From Polynucleobacter sp. Latsch14-2 (GTDB lineage Bacteria > Pseudomonadota > Gammaproteobacteria > Burkholderiales > Burkholderiaceae): DNA of 64,000 nucleotides. Where the stretch lies: positions 124,001 through 188,000 of the forward strand of contig NZ_JACVPL010000003.1 in NCBI RefSeq assembly GCF_018881925.1. Direction: 5' to 3'. How positions within the stretch are numbered: the first letter of the stretch is position 1; every line of letters starts with the position of its first letter. Below the pieces are notes generated by a model, which did not search any database, was not told the origin of the DNA, and saw only the letters and a list, made by a program, of their open reading frames with translations. Position numbers and translations under genes: made by a program. Positions 45,526 to 55,559 of this stretch are shown here, piece after piece.

Positions 45526-46500
45526 TTACTCAGGTTTTGCACCAGAGGCCTTTACGATAGGCGCCCACATGGCGTAATCGTTATGCACAAATTTCGTAAA
45601 TTCCGGCACACTCATTGCAATTGGGTCAGCTCCAAGGCTAAGCAGTTTCTGCCTAATCACCGGCTCTTCCAGAATACTCACAACTGTTTCATTCAGCTTT
45701 TTAACAATTGCAGGATTTGTGCCGATGGGCGCAAATAAACCAAACCAGGCGCCGGTTGCAATATCAACACCCAATTCATTTAAAGTTGGCAGATCTGGCA
45801 TAGCGCTAATTCTTTTTTTAGAAGACACGGCAATCGCATTGAGCTGACCAGCCTTGATTAAAGGCACTACTGATGGCGCAGTCGCAAACATAAATTGCAA
45901 GCGACCAGCAATTAAATCTCGCGTTGCTTCTGCACCCTTGTATGGGATATGGCTTGCATTCAGCCCTACCTTTTGCGAAAACAGATAGCTAATTAAATGA
46001 GCCGTCGTGCCAATGCCAGTAGAACCATAGTTAAGACTCCCTGAATTTGCCTTCGCATAAGCCACGAACTCCTTCCAGTTTTTAACCCCAATAGTGGTTG
46101 GGACCACCAAAATATTTGGTACATCACCCAAAAGGGCCACTGGCTGCAAGGCCTTTTGAGGATTGACTGCCAGATTACCAAAAAGAGTGGGGTTAATGGA
46201 AATAGGCCCAATTGAATTGGCCAACAACAAATAACCATCAGGTGCAGCTCGACCGACAACCTCTGTACCCATGTTGCCCGCAGCACCCGGTTTATTTTCA
46301 ACAATCACGGGAACCTTCCAGCGGATACTCAATTGATTGGCAACTTCTCGCGCCAAAATATCAGTGGTTCCGCCTGCAGTGAATGAAACAATAATCTTAA
46401 TTGGTCTATCGGGATAATTGGCAGCCGACTGAGAAAAGGCGTTTGGCAAAACACCCAATACACACCCAAGAAGAACTGCAATATTTTGAATAAATTTCAT
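45526..46500 (-). CDS. Bug/TctC-family periplasmic substrate-binding protein
   Basis: 324-residue receptor with signal peptide (ending AFS-QS), YPDRPIKIIVSFTAGGTTDI, VENKPGAAGNMGTEVV and the conserved tail WAPIVKASGAKPE. Placed between the MmgE/PrpD and acyl-CoA dehydrogenase genes, three bases before the former, so it probably binds the compound degraded by this operon. Confidence 0.9.
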   Translation of the reverse strand: MKFIQNIAVLLGCVLGVLPNAFSQSAANYPDRPIKIIVSFTAGGTTDILAREVANQLSIRWKVPVIVENKPGAAGNMGTEVVGRAAPDGYLLLANSIGPISINPTLFGNLAVNPQKALQPVALLGDVPNILVVPTTIGVKNWKEFVAYAKANSGSLNYGSTGIGTTAHLISYLFSQKVGLNASHIPYKGAEATRDLIAGRLQFMFATAPSVVPLIKAGQLNAIAVSSKKRISAMPDLPTLNELGVDIATGAWFGLFAPIGTNPAIVKKLNETVVSILEEPVIRQKLLSLGADPIAMSVPEFTKFVHNDYAMWAPIVKASGAKPE

Positions 46501-46549
46501 ATCGTTATCTTGTCTCTAATCATTATTTTTAAAAATACTACATTAAATG

Positions 46550-47695
46550 CTAAGCTCTTTGGTTAAATCGTCTATCAAACACCTCTTCGGCAAGCCTATT
46601 CTTCAGAATCTCGATAGAACCACCTGCAATCATCCACCCACGGGTGCGACGCACACAATACTCAACCAAAGTTTCCTGGCTATAACCAGTAGCACCCATG
46701 ATTTGCAGTGCCTCATTTGCCACTTCAAAACCAGTGGTATTGCATATTAATTTAGCAGCAGTTGTTTCATAGGCAGAAGGCAGGCCGATTTCTGCATTAA
46801 CGGCAGCCCTATAAAGCATTAATTGAGCGGCATCTAACTTCACTGCCATTTCTGCAAATTTCCACTGTATGCCCTGAAATTCACAAATCTGCTTACCAAA
46901 CTGCTCACGTACCGTAGCATATTCTTTGGCTTTATTAAATGCATAACGCCCCAAAGCCAGAGAGCGTGATGAGTTGCCAATACGCTCCACATTAAAACCG
47001 CTAATTTGCTTCTTAAAGCCACCTGGCCCTAGTAACAAACCTTCGTCTGGAATGAAGCAGTCCTCAAAATATAACTGTGACCACTCCTCGCCACTCATAA
47101 AACTATTGGGCTGGCCTACAGTCAAACCTGGCGCATCTCGATCGACCAAGACCGAGCCAATGCCATCGAGTCCAGGAGCAAAACGGACATATACCAAAAA
47201 AACACCTGCTTCAGGGCTATGAGTTGAAAATACCTTTGAGCCATTGATTAAATAACCACCATCCACTTTTTTGGCAGAGGTCACTAATTCAGTGACAGCT
47301 GAGCCGGCACCAGGCTCACTCATACCCAGCCCCAGAATTTTCTTCCCTGCCAACAAAGCAGGGAGATACTTTTCTTTTTGTGCATCGCTTGCGTACTCAA
47401 CAAAGGTTCTAATTGCGCCAAAGTTTCCCGCCTGGACAATGTCGGCTGACTTAGGGCAATGTAAGGCAACCTCTTGAATAGCAATAACTGCATCCATTAA
47501 GGTGCCACCCATGCCGCCATCCTTTTCTGGAAAGGCAATGCCCAAAAGACCCTGGGCGCTCAGTTTTTCAGCAATACCCCAAGGATATTTAGGGCTGTGC
47601 GCCCGCTCTAGTGCGCCAGGAGCAAGCTCTTTTTCAGAAAATTTACGCACCGCATCAGCAAAAGCAACTTGCTCGCTTGTTAAATTGAAATCCAT
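46550..47695 (-). CDS. Acyl-CoA dehydrogenase
   Basis: 381-residue FAD enzyme with the three ACAD domains: N-terminal helices (FNLTSEQVAFADAVRKFSEK), the middle domain LGMSEPGAGSAVTELVTSAK (about 137-156), and the C-terminal domain with YATVREQFGKQICEFQGIQW and IMGATGYSQETLVEYCVRRT. A catalytic Glu may lie near 363 (GGSIEILKNRLAEE). Introduces the first double bond in an acyl-CoA; chain length or branching cannot be told. Confidence 0.88.
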   Translation of the reverse strand: MDFNLTSEQVAFADAVRKFSEKELAPGALERAHSPKYPWGIAEKLSAQGLLGIAFPEKDGGMGGTLMDAVIAIQEVALHCPKSADIVQAGNFGAIRTFVEYASDAQKEKYLPALLAGKKILGLGMSEPGAGSAVTELVTSAKKVDGGYLINGSKVFSTHSPEAGVFLVYVRFAPGLDGIGSVLVDRDAPGLTVGQPNSFMSGEEWSQLYFEDCFIPDEGLLLGPGGFKKQISGFNVERIGNSSRSLALGRYAFNKAKEYATVREQFGKQICEFQGIQWKFAEMAVKLDAAQLMLYRAAVNAEIGLPSAYETTAAKLICNTTGFEVANEALQIMGATGYSQETLVEYCVRRTRGWMIAGGSIEILKNRLAEEVFDRRFNQRA

Positions 47696-47731
47696 TTCAA
47701 GACCCTTCGAAATAATTCATCATTACTATTT

Positions 47732-48682
47732 TCAATCAACACAATTCTGAGGTGTGCCGGCTATGTAAGCGTTAATGTTGTCAAAAGCTATCCCAAAATA
47801 AGCTTCATAGTTATCCCTTTCAACAAAACCAATATGGGGAGTACACAGACAGTTGGATAACTTCAACAGAGGATGGTTTGACTCTAAAATCGGTTCAGCC
47901 TCATAGGTATCTACTGCTGCATAAGCAGGTCGTCCTTGCTTAAGTCCAAATTCAAGCGCACCATCCTCAATCAGTTCTGCACGACTTACATTAATCAGAA
48001 TCGATGTGGATTTCATAAGCGCTAAATCAGCAGCCCTAACTATTCCGCGTGTCTGGGGATTGAGTCTGAGCTGCAAGCAAACAATATCGCTAGTTGAGAA
48101 AAACGCTTCCTTCGATTCGGCAACAGCAAAACCTTCCTGAATCGCTTTATCCAAAGTGCTCTGCCGCCCCCAAACCAGAGGCTTTGCTCCAAATGCCTTA
48201 CCGAGATCACAAACCTGCTTTCCAATTCGGCCAAAACCATAGACGCCTAACACCTTGCCAGACAACTGATCACCCAGGTAACCTTGCCATTGACCATTCT
48301 TTAGGCGATTTACCTCTTCTACAAACCTACGCAAAGCTGCCAGAATTAACAACATATTCAACTCTGCAGTAGCAGTTCCAGAACCTCTGCCATCCACCAC
48401 CACAATACCTTTTTGTTTACAGGCCTCAAGGTCGACATGGCTAGCAATCTTGCCGGCTTGAGAAATGATTTTTAGTTTTGGGAGTCGATCCAGCAACTCT
48501 TTATTGATTGCCGACCTCTCTCGAATCAAGACGATTGCCTCTGCATCTTGATATCTCTTGGCCAAAGCATCCACTCCAGAAACGGTATCGTTGTAGATAT
48601 CAACCTGATGGTTTTTGAGCTTGTCAAAACAAGCAAGATGCCGAATACAATCTTGATGATCATCTGAAATAACAATGCGCAT
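47732..48682 (-). CDS. D-2-hydroxyacid dehydrogenase family protein
   Basis: 316-residue NAD-dependent dehydrogenase. Cofactor motif VLGVYGFGRIGKQVCDLG (about 142-159), NVSRAELIEDGALE and catalytic His in CTPHIGFVERDN. Second member of the family in this operon (other at 42303), clearly diverged from it, so the two probably act on different substrates. Starts two bases after the FadB-like gene stop. Confidence 0.85.
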   Translation of the reverse strand: MRIVISDDHQDCIRHLACFDKLKNHQVDIYNDTVSGVDALAKRYQDAEAIVLIRERSAINKELLDRLPKLKIISQAGKIASHVDLEACKQKGIVVVDGRGSGTATAELNMLLILAALRRFVEEVNRLKNGQWQGYLGDQLSGKVLGVYGFGRIGKQVCDLGKAFGAKPLVWGRQSTLDKAIQEGFAVAESKEAFFSTSDIVCLQLRLNPQTRGIVRAADLALMKSTSILINVSRAELIEDGALEFGLKQGRPAYAAVDTYEAEPILESNHPLLKLSNCLCTPHIGFVERDNYEAYFGIAFDNINAYIAGTPQNCVD

Positions 48683-48684
48683 AC

Positions 48685-50745
48685 TTATCCCTCTGCGTGA
48701 TCTTTAAACAATAAAGTCGTATTGGCCTGCACAAATCCTGCCCCACTTACTACCGCCAGTTTTTTTAACTCAGCGTCCAAGGTCTCCTGCCCCATCTCGC
48801 CAGCAATAAAAACAGGGCCACCCCGCCAGCGCGGAAATCCATACCCATTCACTAAAGCAATATCACAATCGGAACTTACAGAGGCTACTTTTTCTGACAT
48901 TACATGCGCGGCCTCATTAATCATTGACATCAGAACTCGATGAACTATTTCTTGTGACGTGAACTCTCGGCGAACAATACCTTTTTCTACGCTATCCCGA
49001 TCGATCAATTGCGTCACCAAGGGATCGACTGCGCCAAACTTTGTACCTTCTAGATATTGGTAGTACCCAGCACCAGACTTTCTCCCAAAGCGGCCTAGGC
49101 GACACAAGGTGTCCGGGATAGTTACATAGCGGTGTTCTGGATTTCTAGTAGCGGACTGACTCTTGCGCATACCCCATGCAATATCTAAGCCCGACATATC
49201 CGCAACAGCAAATGGTCCCATAGCAAAACCGTATTCTTCCAAAGCCTTATCAATTTGCTCCGGATAGGCCCCTTCTTCCAACATAAATTCACATTGGCGA
49301 CGATATGCAGCATAGATACGATTACCAATAAAACCAAAAGTATTGCCGCTAATGACGGGCATCTTTCCTAAGCGCTTTGCAAAACTAAGGCTGGTAGCAA
49401 TTGCAGCTGGTGATGTAGCTTTGCAACGCACAATTTCAAGTAACTTCATCACTTGGGCAGGGCTAAAGAAATGCAGCCCAAACACACGAGATGGGTTACG
49501 GGTTCTAGCTGCAATCGCATCAATGTCTAAATAGGAAGTATTTGAAGCCAAAAGAGCATTCTGATTTGCATGAGCCTCAATCTTCTGAAACACCTCATGC
49601 TTTACATCAATATCTTCGAACACGGCTTCAATAATTAAATCCGCCGATGCAATCGCAGCCCAGTCAGAAGAGTGGGAAAAATGTTGCAAAATTTCATTTA
49701 CCTTTTCTTGGCTCATCTTGCCATTACTGAGGCGAGATGCATAAAATTGCTGAAGCTTTTTAACGCCGCTAGCCAGGGCAGCCTCGCTCTGGTCCAAAAG
49801 AAGTACAGAATATCCGGCTGACAAGCAAGCTATTGCAATACCAGAACCCATCGTCCCAGCGCCAATGACCGCTACCTGATTCACTGGCTGCGCTTTAACG
49901 TCATTCCCACTCAATGCCTTGAATAACTTACGCTCGGCAAAGAACTGATGCCTTAAAGCTCTGGCTTCAGTAGATACTCTTAAATTTTGAAAGGCCTCAC
50001 GCTCCAGAGCTAGTCCCTCGTCAATCGGAAGCGCCTGTGCATTGCAAATCATATCGATTGCCGCTTGCACCTGCGGACGATTTTTGCCCGCTTTTAATGC
50101 CTTTTGTGTAGCCGCTTGAATACTTTGATCAGTTGAGATCGGCGTTGAAATATCCCGAATTCTTTTCTTGCTGCCCACCATTGATTTTGCAAGCGCAATA
50201 GCATTGGCTAATAAATCACTTTTAACTACTTGATCAATAATCCCTAGCTTGAGAGCCTCATCAACCTTAAGTCGTGCTCCAGCACAAATTAATTCGATCG
50301 ATTTTTCAATGCCGATAAGTCTAGGCAATCGCTGCGTTCCACCGGCGCCCGGAATAATGCCAAGCGTTACTTCTGGCAAACCAATAATAGAACCTACCAA
50401 CGCAATGCGTGCATCACAAGCTAAGGTTAGCTCAAAACCACCCCCAAGGGCCGCCCCATGCAATGCCGCAACAACTGGCTTTGGGCAATTTTCGATGGCT
50501 GCAATTACCTTAGGCAAATGAGGCTCTGCTAATGGTTGGGAGAACTCCTTCATATCGGAGCCAGCAATAAAAGTGCTGCCAGCACCAATAATGATGGCAG
50601 CCTTCAACTCAGCATGGCTCTCAAGCTCGGCAATGGCATCCAAAAGACCTTGGCGAACCTCGATTGACCCGGCATTGATCGGAGGATTATCTACAGTGAT
50701 TACCATCACCTCTGATTCATGGTGAATTTTAATTTTGCTTGTCAT
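48685..50745 (-). CDS. Bifunctional enoyl-CoA hydratase/3-hydroxyacyl-CoA dehydrogenase (FadB/FadJ-like)
   Basis: 686-residue two-enzyme fusion for beta-oxidation. Crotonase domain about 1-185 (IIGAGSTFIAGSDMKEF oxyanion region; PEVTLGIIPGAGGTQRL with the catalytic Glu region), 3-hydroxyacyl-CoA dehydrogenase NAD domain about 285-465 (VAVIGAGTMGSGIAIACLSA; GLHFFSPAQVMKLLEIVR), then two C-terminal 3HCDH domains (about 470-680). Full length for the family. Hydrates enoyl-CoA and oxidises the hydroxy product. Confidence 0.92.
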   Translation of the reverse strand: MTSKIKIHHESEVMVITVDNPPINAGSIEVRQGLLDAIAELESHAELKAAIIIGAGSTFIAGSDMKEFSQPLAEPHLPKVIAAIENCPKPVVAALHGAALGGGFELTLACDARIALVGSIIGLPEVTLGIIPGAGGTQRLPRLIGIEKSIELICAGARLKVDEALKLGIIDQVVKSDLLANAIALAKSMVGSKKRIRDISTPISTDQSIQAATQKALKAGKNRPQVQAAIDMICNAQALPIDEGLALEREAFQNLRVSTEARALRHQFFAERKLFKALSGNDVKAQPVNQVAVIGAGTMGSGIAIACLSAGYSVLLLDQSEAALASGVKKLQQFYASRLSNGKMSQEKVNEILQHFSHSSDWAAIASADLIIEAVFEDIDVKHEVFQKIEAHANQNALLASNTSYLDIDAIAARTRNPSRVFGLHFFSPAQVMKLLEIVRCKATSPAAIATSLSFAKRLGKMPVISGNTFGFIGNRIYAAYRRQCEFMLEEGAYPEQIDKALEEYGFAMGPFAVADMSGLDIAWGMRKSQSATRNPEHRYVTIPDTLCRLGRFGRKSGAGYYQYLEGTKFGAVDPLVTQLIDRDSVEKGIVRREFTSQEIVHRVLMSMINEAAHVMSEKVASVSSDCDIALVNGYGFPRWRGGPVFIAGEMGQETLDAELKKLAVVSGAGFVQANTTLLFKDHAEG

Positions 50746-50756
50746 ATTTTTAATCG

Positions 50757-51575
50757 TTACTCAAACCACTTAATCAAAGATGCATTTACCTGGTCTGCTT
50801 TTTCATATTGGACCCAATGCCCTGCATCCTTTACCAACTCCATCTGTCGATTGGAATGACCATGCACTAATCTTTCCTCTAAATACTCCGGCACACAGGT
50901 AACATCATGCTCGCCGCAGATGAGTAAAACCTCTCCACCATAATCCTGCAGGAGCTCCACTAAACCACCCGCTCGAGAAATCGGCCTACTTTTAAAGCGC
51001 GCAGCAACGCAAGCGTCTTGATGCAGCCTCATGGCTAAAGCATCAATCCTGTCGTACTCGCTAATCATGTGAAGATATAAATTTTTGCGCATGATAGCGC
51101 TTACGCCATCCCAATCCCGTTTGGCATAAAGACTTCTCCAGCTCAGCAAATCGCCGCGTGGACGTCTCGGCCCACCATGTCCAGCAGTTCCTAATAATGC
51201 GATTTTATTAATGTCTTTTCTTTGAAGGGCTAAATGAGTCGCCACAAAACTACCGAAAGAAAAGCCAGCAATGTTGAATGACTGCTCGGCCCCCAGTAGC
51301 GCATTGATCGTTGTCAATAAGGGATCTAATATCCCCGCCTGGAATTGACTGTCAAATAGAGAGGATTCTCCGTATCCAGGCATATCAGGCACCAATACAT
51401 AAAAGTGCTTTGATAGAGCCTCAACATTGCTGATCCAGTGCTCCCAGCTACCATGCCCACCGTGCAACAGGATCAAAGGCAAGGCATCACCTCGCGGTGC
51501 GCCAAATTCGTGCCAAACGACATATCCATCTTGATATGGAATTGGGCGCATTACCTTGGAAGAGTTTTGATTCAT
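50757..51575 (-). CDS. Alpha/beta hydrolase
   Basis: 272-residue cytoplasmic hydrolase. Oxyanion motif ILLHGGHGSWEHWISN (about 35-50), DMPGYGESS, nucleophile elbow GFSFGSFVATH, late Asp in ICGEHDVTCVPEY and His in GHWVQYEKAD. Similar to meta-cleavage or lactone/thioester hydrolases of degradation pathways; within this operon it may open a ring lactone or release an ester-bound acid. Confidence 0.82.
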   Translation of the reverse strand: MNQNSSKVMRPIPYQDGYVVWHEFGAPRGDALPLILLHGGHGSWEHWISNVEALSKHFYVLVPDMPGYGESSLFDSQFQAGILDPLLTTINALLGAEQSFNIAGFSFGSFVATHLALQRKDINKIALLGTAGHGGPRRPRGDLLSWRSLYAKRDWDGVSAIMRKNLYLHMISEYDRIDALAMRLHQDACVAARFKSRPISRAGGLVELLQDYGGEVLLICGEHDVTCVPEYLEERLVHGHSNRQMELVKDAGHWVQYEKADQVNASLIKWFE

Positions 51576-51581
51576 GGTGAG

Positions 51582-53678
51582 TTAACTTAGAACTGCAATA
51601 CCATCTGCAGCTTTAATGCCCTTACCTTCAGAAAACACAAATAAAGGATTTATCTCACATTCTATTAGTCGCCCATCTAAAGATGCCACCAACTCTGAAA
51701 AACTCACTATTGCTTCGACTAAAGCCTTGACATCGCACTTAGGCCTTCCGCGATAACCGTCTAATAAAGGCCAGGTTTTAAGCTCCTTCAACATCTCTAG
51801 GACTTCATCGCCGCTCAATGCCTTTCCTGGAGAAATTAAGCGCATCTGGGTGTCTTTAAAGAGCTCGGCAGTAACACCCCCCATACCTACTAGAATAGCG
51901 GTACCAAGTGGGTCACAATGCATCCCCACCATAAATTCCATTCCGCCAGATGCCATTTCTTGCACTAAAAATTCTTGAATAGTAACGCCCGACTTTTCCT
52001 TGACTTCCAGGGCCATTACGGCAATTTTGCTAGCAATACCAGAGACTGGAACATTCAAGGCAACGCCACCAACTTCTGTCTTGTGCAAAATTTCATTTGA
52101 GAGAATTTTTACAACGACCTTTTCACCTAATTCGCTGGCCGCATCGAAATGCGCCTGTCCAGCAGAAACTACTAATTCCTTAACACCAGCAATACCAAAT
52201 GCCGCAAAGAGATTTTTTGCCTGATGTTCGTTGAGAGATCCATGCAATGCATCTATATCGAGATTTTTTGACGACCGAGCAACAAGTCCCTCTGCCAAAG
52301 TATTCTCTTTTAGCTTGCTGACATGAAACATGCTTGATAAGGCAACGCTACAGCTTTCTGGTTGTGAAAATGCTGGCACGCCAAGCTTTGTCATTAAAGC
52401 GCCTGCTATTGGCGCATGAGGACTGACATAGGCGATCACAGGCTTATCGCTCGTTAGCATACAGTCGCGGACCGCACCCGCCATTAAATCCGGCATTGAT
52501 AAACTAGAAGAGCCCAAAATTAAAATCAAGGCATCGTAAGTGGGGCTATCCAATAAGGCGCCGATTGCGCTTCGCAATAAATCGGGCTGTAAACCAGCTA
52601 AAGTGACATCAATTGGATTGCGATCTAAAACAGCTTGATCCCCGGGCTGCAGCGCACGCAAACGTGCAGCAGTTTTTTCATCGGGTACAGGGGTTTCGAA
52701 ACCCCATTCACCCAAACTATCTGCGACCAATGTTCCCGCACCGCCGGTTGAAGTCAAAATCGCAACTCGCTTACCTTTGAGAACTCTTCCGGAAGCTAAT
52801 GCTGCAGGAATATCCAGATACTCAGCAAATGTATTGGCGCGAATAATACCAACCTGCTTAAATAAGGCATCGTACATTTTGTCTGAACCAGCTAAGGCGC
52901 CGGTATGAGAAATGGCAGCCTTAACACCCGCTTCAGACTTGCCAACCTTATAGACAACAATTGGCTTACCGGCTTGTCTTGCTCTTAGGGCTGATGCACG
53001 AAATTTCTCGGGATGACGAATGCTTTCGATATAAAGCACAATCACCTTAGTGCTCGAATCATTGACCAAGTAATCCACAAAATCGGCCAGCCCAAGATCA
53101 GCCTCATTGCTGGTTGAAACCAATTTTGACAATCCGAGGCCGCAAGCGGTTGCTCGTGATAAGAGCGAACCCAAAATGCCGCCACTTTGCGAGATAACAC
53201 TTACTGAACCCTTAGGGAACTCATCCATTTCTAAAGCACTACTCGGCGACAAAGGAATGTCATCGGTAATATTGACCATACCAATAGTGTTGGGCCCAAG
53301 AATACGCATACTTCCAGCGGCAGCAATGAGCTCTTCTTGCTTCTTCAATCCTTCAGGACCATGCTCGGCAAAACCGCTAGTAAGGACAATAGCTGCCGGC
53401 GTTCCTAATGCTGCCAATTCTTTTACCGCACTTAAGGCCTTATCGGTTCCGACCATAATGATGGCTACATCTGGGGTTTCTGGCAGAGCTCCAATATCTG
53501 GATAGCATTTCAATCCAGAGATCTCTTCAACCCGAGGGTTTACTGGATAAATCTTTCCTTTAAAATGATGCTTCTGCAAATAAGCAATCGGCCTACCTGC
53601 AGTTTTCTTGGGATCAGTTGAGGCACCAATAATCGCGATACTGCGTGGTTCCATTAGCTTCTGAATTGCATTACTCAT
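51582..53678 (-). CDS. NDP-forming acyl-CoA synthetase family protein
   Basis: 698 residues: CoA-binding domain (about 7-130; SIAIIGASTDPKKTAGRPIAYL), succinyl-CoA-ligase domains (about 150-450; SHTGALAGSDKMYDALF holds the active-site His) and ATP-grasp domain (about 480-695; EMASGGMEFMVGMHCDPLG). Makes acyl-CoA from an acid, CoA and ATP giving ADP and phosphate. The operon has no AMP-forming ligase, so this is the best candidate for substrate activation. It lacks the GNAT domain of the paralogue at 30540. Confidence 0.88.
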   Translation of the reverse strand: MSNAIQKLMEPRSIAIIGASTDPKKTAGRPIAYLQKHHFKGKIYPVNPRVEEISGLKCYPDIGALPETPDVAIIMVGTDKALSAVKELAALGTPAAIVLTSGFAEHGPEGLKKQEELIAAAGSMRILGPNTIGMVNITDDIPLSPSSALEMDEFPKGSVSVISQSGGILGSLLSRATACGLGLSKLVSTSNEADLGLADFVDYLVNDSSTKVIVLYIESIRHPEKFRASALRARQAGKPIVVYKVGKSEAGVKAAISHTGALAGSDKMYDALFKQVGIIRANTFAEYLDIPAALASGRVLKGKRVAILTSTGGAGTLVADSLGEWGFETPVPDEKTAARLRALQPGDQAVLDRNPIDVTLAGLQPDLLRSAIGALLDSPTYDALILILGSSSLSMPDLMAGAVRDCMLTSDKPVIAYVSPHAPIAGALMTKLGVPAFSQPESCSVALSSMFHVSKLKENTLAEGLVARSSKNLDIDALHGSLNEHQAKNLFAAFGIAGVKELVVSAGQAHFDAASELGEKVVVKILSNEILHKTEVGGVALNVPVSGIASKIAVMALEVKEKSGVTIQEFLVQEMASGGMEFMVGMHCDPLGTAILVGMGGVTAELFKDTQMRLISPGKALSGDEVLEMLKELKTWPLLDGYRGRPKCDVKALVEAIVSFSELVASLDGRLIECEINPLFVFSEGKGIKAADGIAVLS

Positions 53679-53687
53679 TGATCTACC

Positions 53688-54485
53688 TTATTTATTCTTC
53701 GCAGCCGCAGCTTTTTCAAGAAAAGCGAGTACGGATTCGCGGTGTTCAGTACTGGAATAGCAAATGCCTTGAGCCTGACTACCCTGTGCAAATACCTGAT
53801 CAGCACTGGTTTCAAAGGTTTGATTGAGAATAGTTTTACCTAAGGCTAACGCAGTAGCGGAGCCCTTACTAAGCTCTGCAGCCCAAGCCTGAGCATCGTC
53901 AACCAAAGAATGGGCAGTGGCAATTCGGTCAACAATCCCAATTTGAGCGGCCTCCTCAAGTTCTACTTTTCTACCAGAGAAAATTAGCTCTTTTGCTTTT
54001 GCTAGACCCACACGTCTTGGCAAAAAGTACATTCCACCGCCATCAGGAATAATAGCTCTATTAATATATGACCATGTGAAATTAGCACCCTCTGATGCAA
54101 TAATAAAGTCGCATGCAAGCGCTGTATCAGCACCCAATCCTGATGCAGGTCCATTGACTGCTGCGATCGTAGGTTTAGGCATCATGTACAAAAGAGACTG
54201 AGCATGATGTACACGTTGCTGACGATGCCAGCCATTAAATGCAATTTCACCAGTCGGAGAATTCATGCGCTTTTCCATCCCAGCAATATCTCCACCAGCA
54301 CAAAATCCTTTGCCATTACCAGTCAAAACCAATGCGCGAATCGCTTTATCAGCAGTGACCGCTTCAAGCGCATCAATAAATTCAGAGCGCATGTCATCAC
54401 TCATTGCATTTCTTTTTTCTGGACGATTTAGGCGCAAAATTGCGATCCCATTTGCTACGTCCAACTGAATTAATTTATAAGTCAT
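53688..54485 (-). CDS. Enoyl-CoA hydratase/isomerase family protein
   Basis: 265 residues from ATG 54485 (AAGGA about seven bases before); an ATG at 54500 is in frame but lacks a proper site. Crotonase motifs: LRLNRPEKRNAMSD, LTGNGKGFCAGGDIAGME (oxyanion), NGPASGLGADTALACDFI and INRAIIPDGGGMYFLPRRVG. Acts on an unsaturated acyl-CoA; second gene of the run after the Bug receptor. Confidence 0.88.
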   Translation of the reverse strand: MTYKLIQLDVANGIAILRLNRPEKRNAMSDDMRSEFIDALEAVTADKAIRALVLTGNGKGFCAGGDIAGMEKRMNSPTGEIAFNGWHRQQRVHHAQSLLYMMPKPTIAAVNGPASGLGADTALACDFIIASEGANFTWSYINRAIIPDGGGMYFLPRRVGLAKAKELIFSGRKVELEEAAQIGIVDRIATAHSLVDDAQAWAAELSKGSATALALGKTILNQTFETSADQVFAQGSQAQGICYSSTEHRESVLAFLEKAAAAKNK

Positions 54486-54507
54486 ATTTTCTTCCTTCAT
54501 TGCAAAT

Positions 54508-55485
54508 TTAGTCAGCAGTAATATTGGCGTTCTTGATCACAGTTCGCCAACGTGCCTCTTCGGACTTGACAAACTTTCCAAAATCGTCAGGAGAGCCAGT
54601 CTTAATAACAAGACCTTCACTTTCGACCCGATTTTTAAACACAGATGATTGCGCGCCTTTTTTTATGACGGCATTCAATTTATTAACGACCGAAATTGGC
54701 GTGCCCGCTGGGGCAAAGTAACCATACCAACTACCAGCCGAATATCCCGGTACCCCTGACTCAGAGACTGTTGGGACTTTAGCCAACAAGGGCGTGCTGG
54801 AACGCACTAGAGTTGTGACTGCTAAGGCGCGCAACTTTCCACCCTCTATCAGACTACCTACCGCCGAGGCTGTGGCAAACATCACATCTACCTGACCGCC
54901 CATAACATCTGTCAAGGCGGGACCGGCACCCTTGTATGGCACATGTACTAGGTTTGTACCAGCCATCGAATTGAATAATTCTCCCGCCAGGTGAGCTGAG
55001 GTTCCGCCACCTTGCGAGGCATAGGAGAGTTTCCCTGGATTTGCTTTAGCTGCCGCTAGAAAGTCTTGAAATGTTTTATAGGGGCTATCCGCTGAGACAA
55101 CAAGCACATTCGGAGAAATTCCAACCAAAATAACCGGAGCAAAGTCTTTATCCTGAGAGTATGGAAGTTTTACTTTTAGGCTAGGATTGACTGCATGAGC
55201 CAAAGTAGCCACCACTAAGGTATAGCCATCTGGAGCACTTTTGGCAAGGGCATCAGTTCCAACAATGGTGCTACCGCCTGGTTTGTTATCAACAATAATG
55301 GGTTGATGTAATTCCTCAGTCATCGTGAGACCAAGCGTTCTGGCTACTAAATCAGTTCCCCCGCCTGGAGCAAAAGGCACGATCACTCGAATCGGTCGGT
55401 CCGGATAAACTGCATGTGCTAGACCCAAGTCCAAAATAAAGCAAAAAAATAAGGTGCACAGTCTTAAAACTTGGTTAACCTTCAA
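54508..55485 (-). CDS. Bug/TctC-family periplasmic substrate-binding protein
   Basis: 325-residue receptor, first gene of the long minus-strand catabolic run. Signal peptide ends GLAHA-VY; YPDRPIRVIVPFAPGGGTDL and VDNKPGGSTIVGTDALAK are typical. Start is TTG, well supported by AGGAG seven bases upstream. Its promoter region holds a TGGAATTA half-site and faces the iclR gene. Confidence 0.9.
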   Translation of the reverse strand: MKVNQVLRLCTLFFCFILDLGLAHAVYPDRPIRVIVPFAPGGGTDLVARTLGLTMTEELHQPIIVDNKPGGSTIVGTDALAKSAPDGYTLVVATLAHAVNPSLKVKLPYSQDKDFAPVILVGISPNVLVVSADSPYKTFQDFLAAAKANPGKLSYASQGGGTSAHLAGELFNSMAGTNLVHVPYKGAGPALTDVMGGQVDVMFATASAVGSLIEGGKLRALAVTTLVRSSTPLLAKVPTVSESGVPGYSAGSWYGYFAPAGTPISVVNKLNAVIKKGAQSSVFKNRVESEGLVIKTGSPDDFGKFVKSEEARWRTVIKNANITAD

Positions 55486-55510
55486 AATGGATCTCCTGCC
55501 TGATATTTAC

Positions 55511-55540
55511 TGGAATTATTTGGAAGCAAGTATGGCTCAA
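55511..55540 (-). promoter_or_regulatory. Possible promoter of the catabolic operon overlapped by an IclR half-site
   Basis: On the minus strand TTGAGC (55540-55535), a 16-base spacer and TAATTC (55518-55513) could be a sigma-70 promoter for the operon starting at 55485. The -10 region is part of TAATTCCA, the same half-site as in the palindrome at 55560. Weak match to consensus; assignment is tentative. Confidence 0.35.
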
Positions 55541-55559
55541 CTTGAAGGTATTTTTATGG

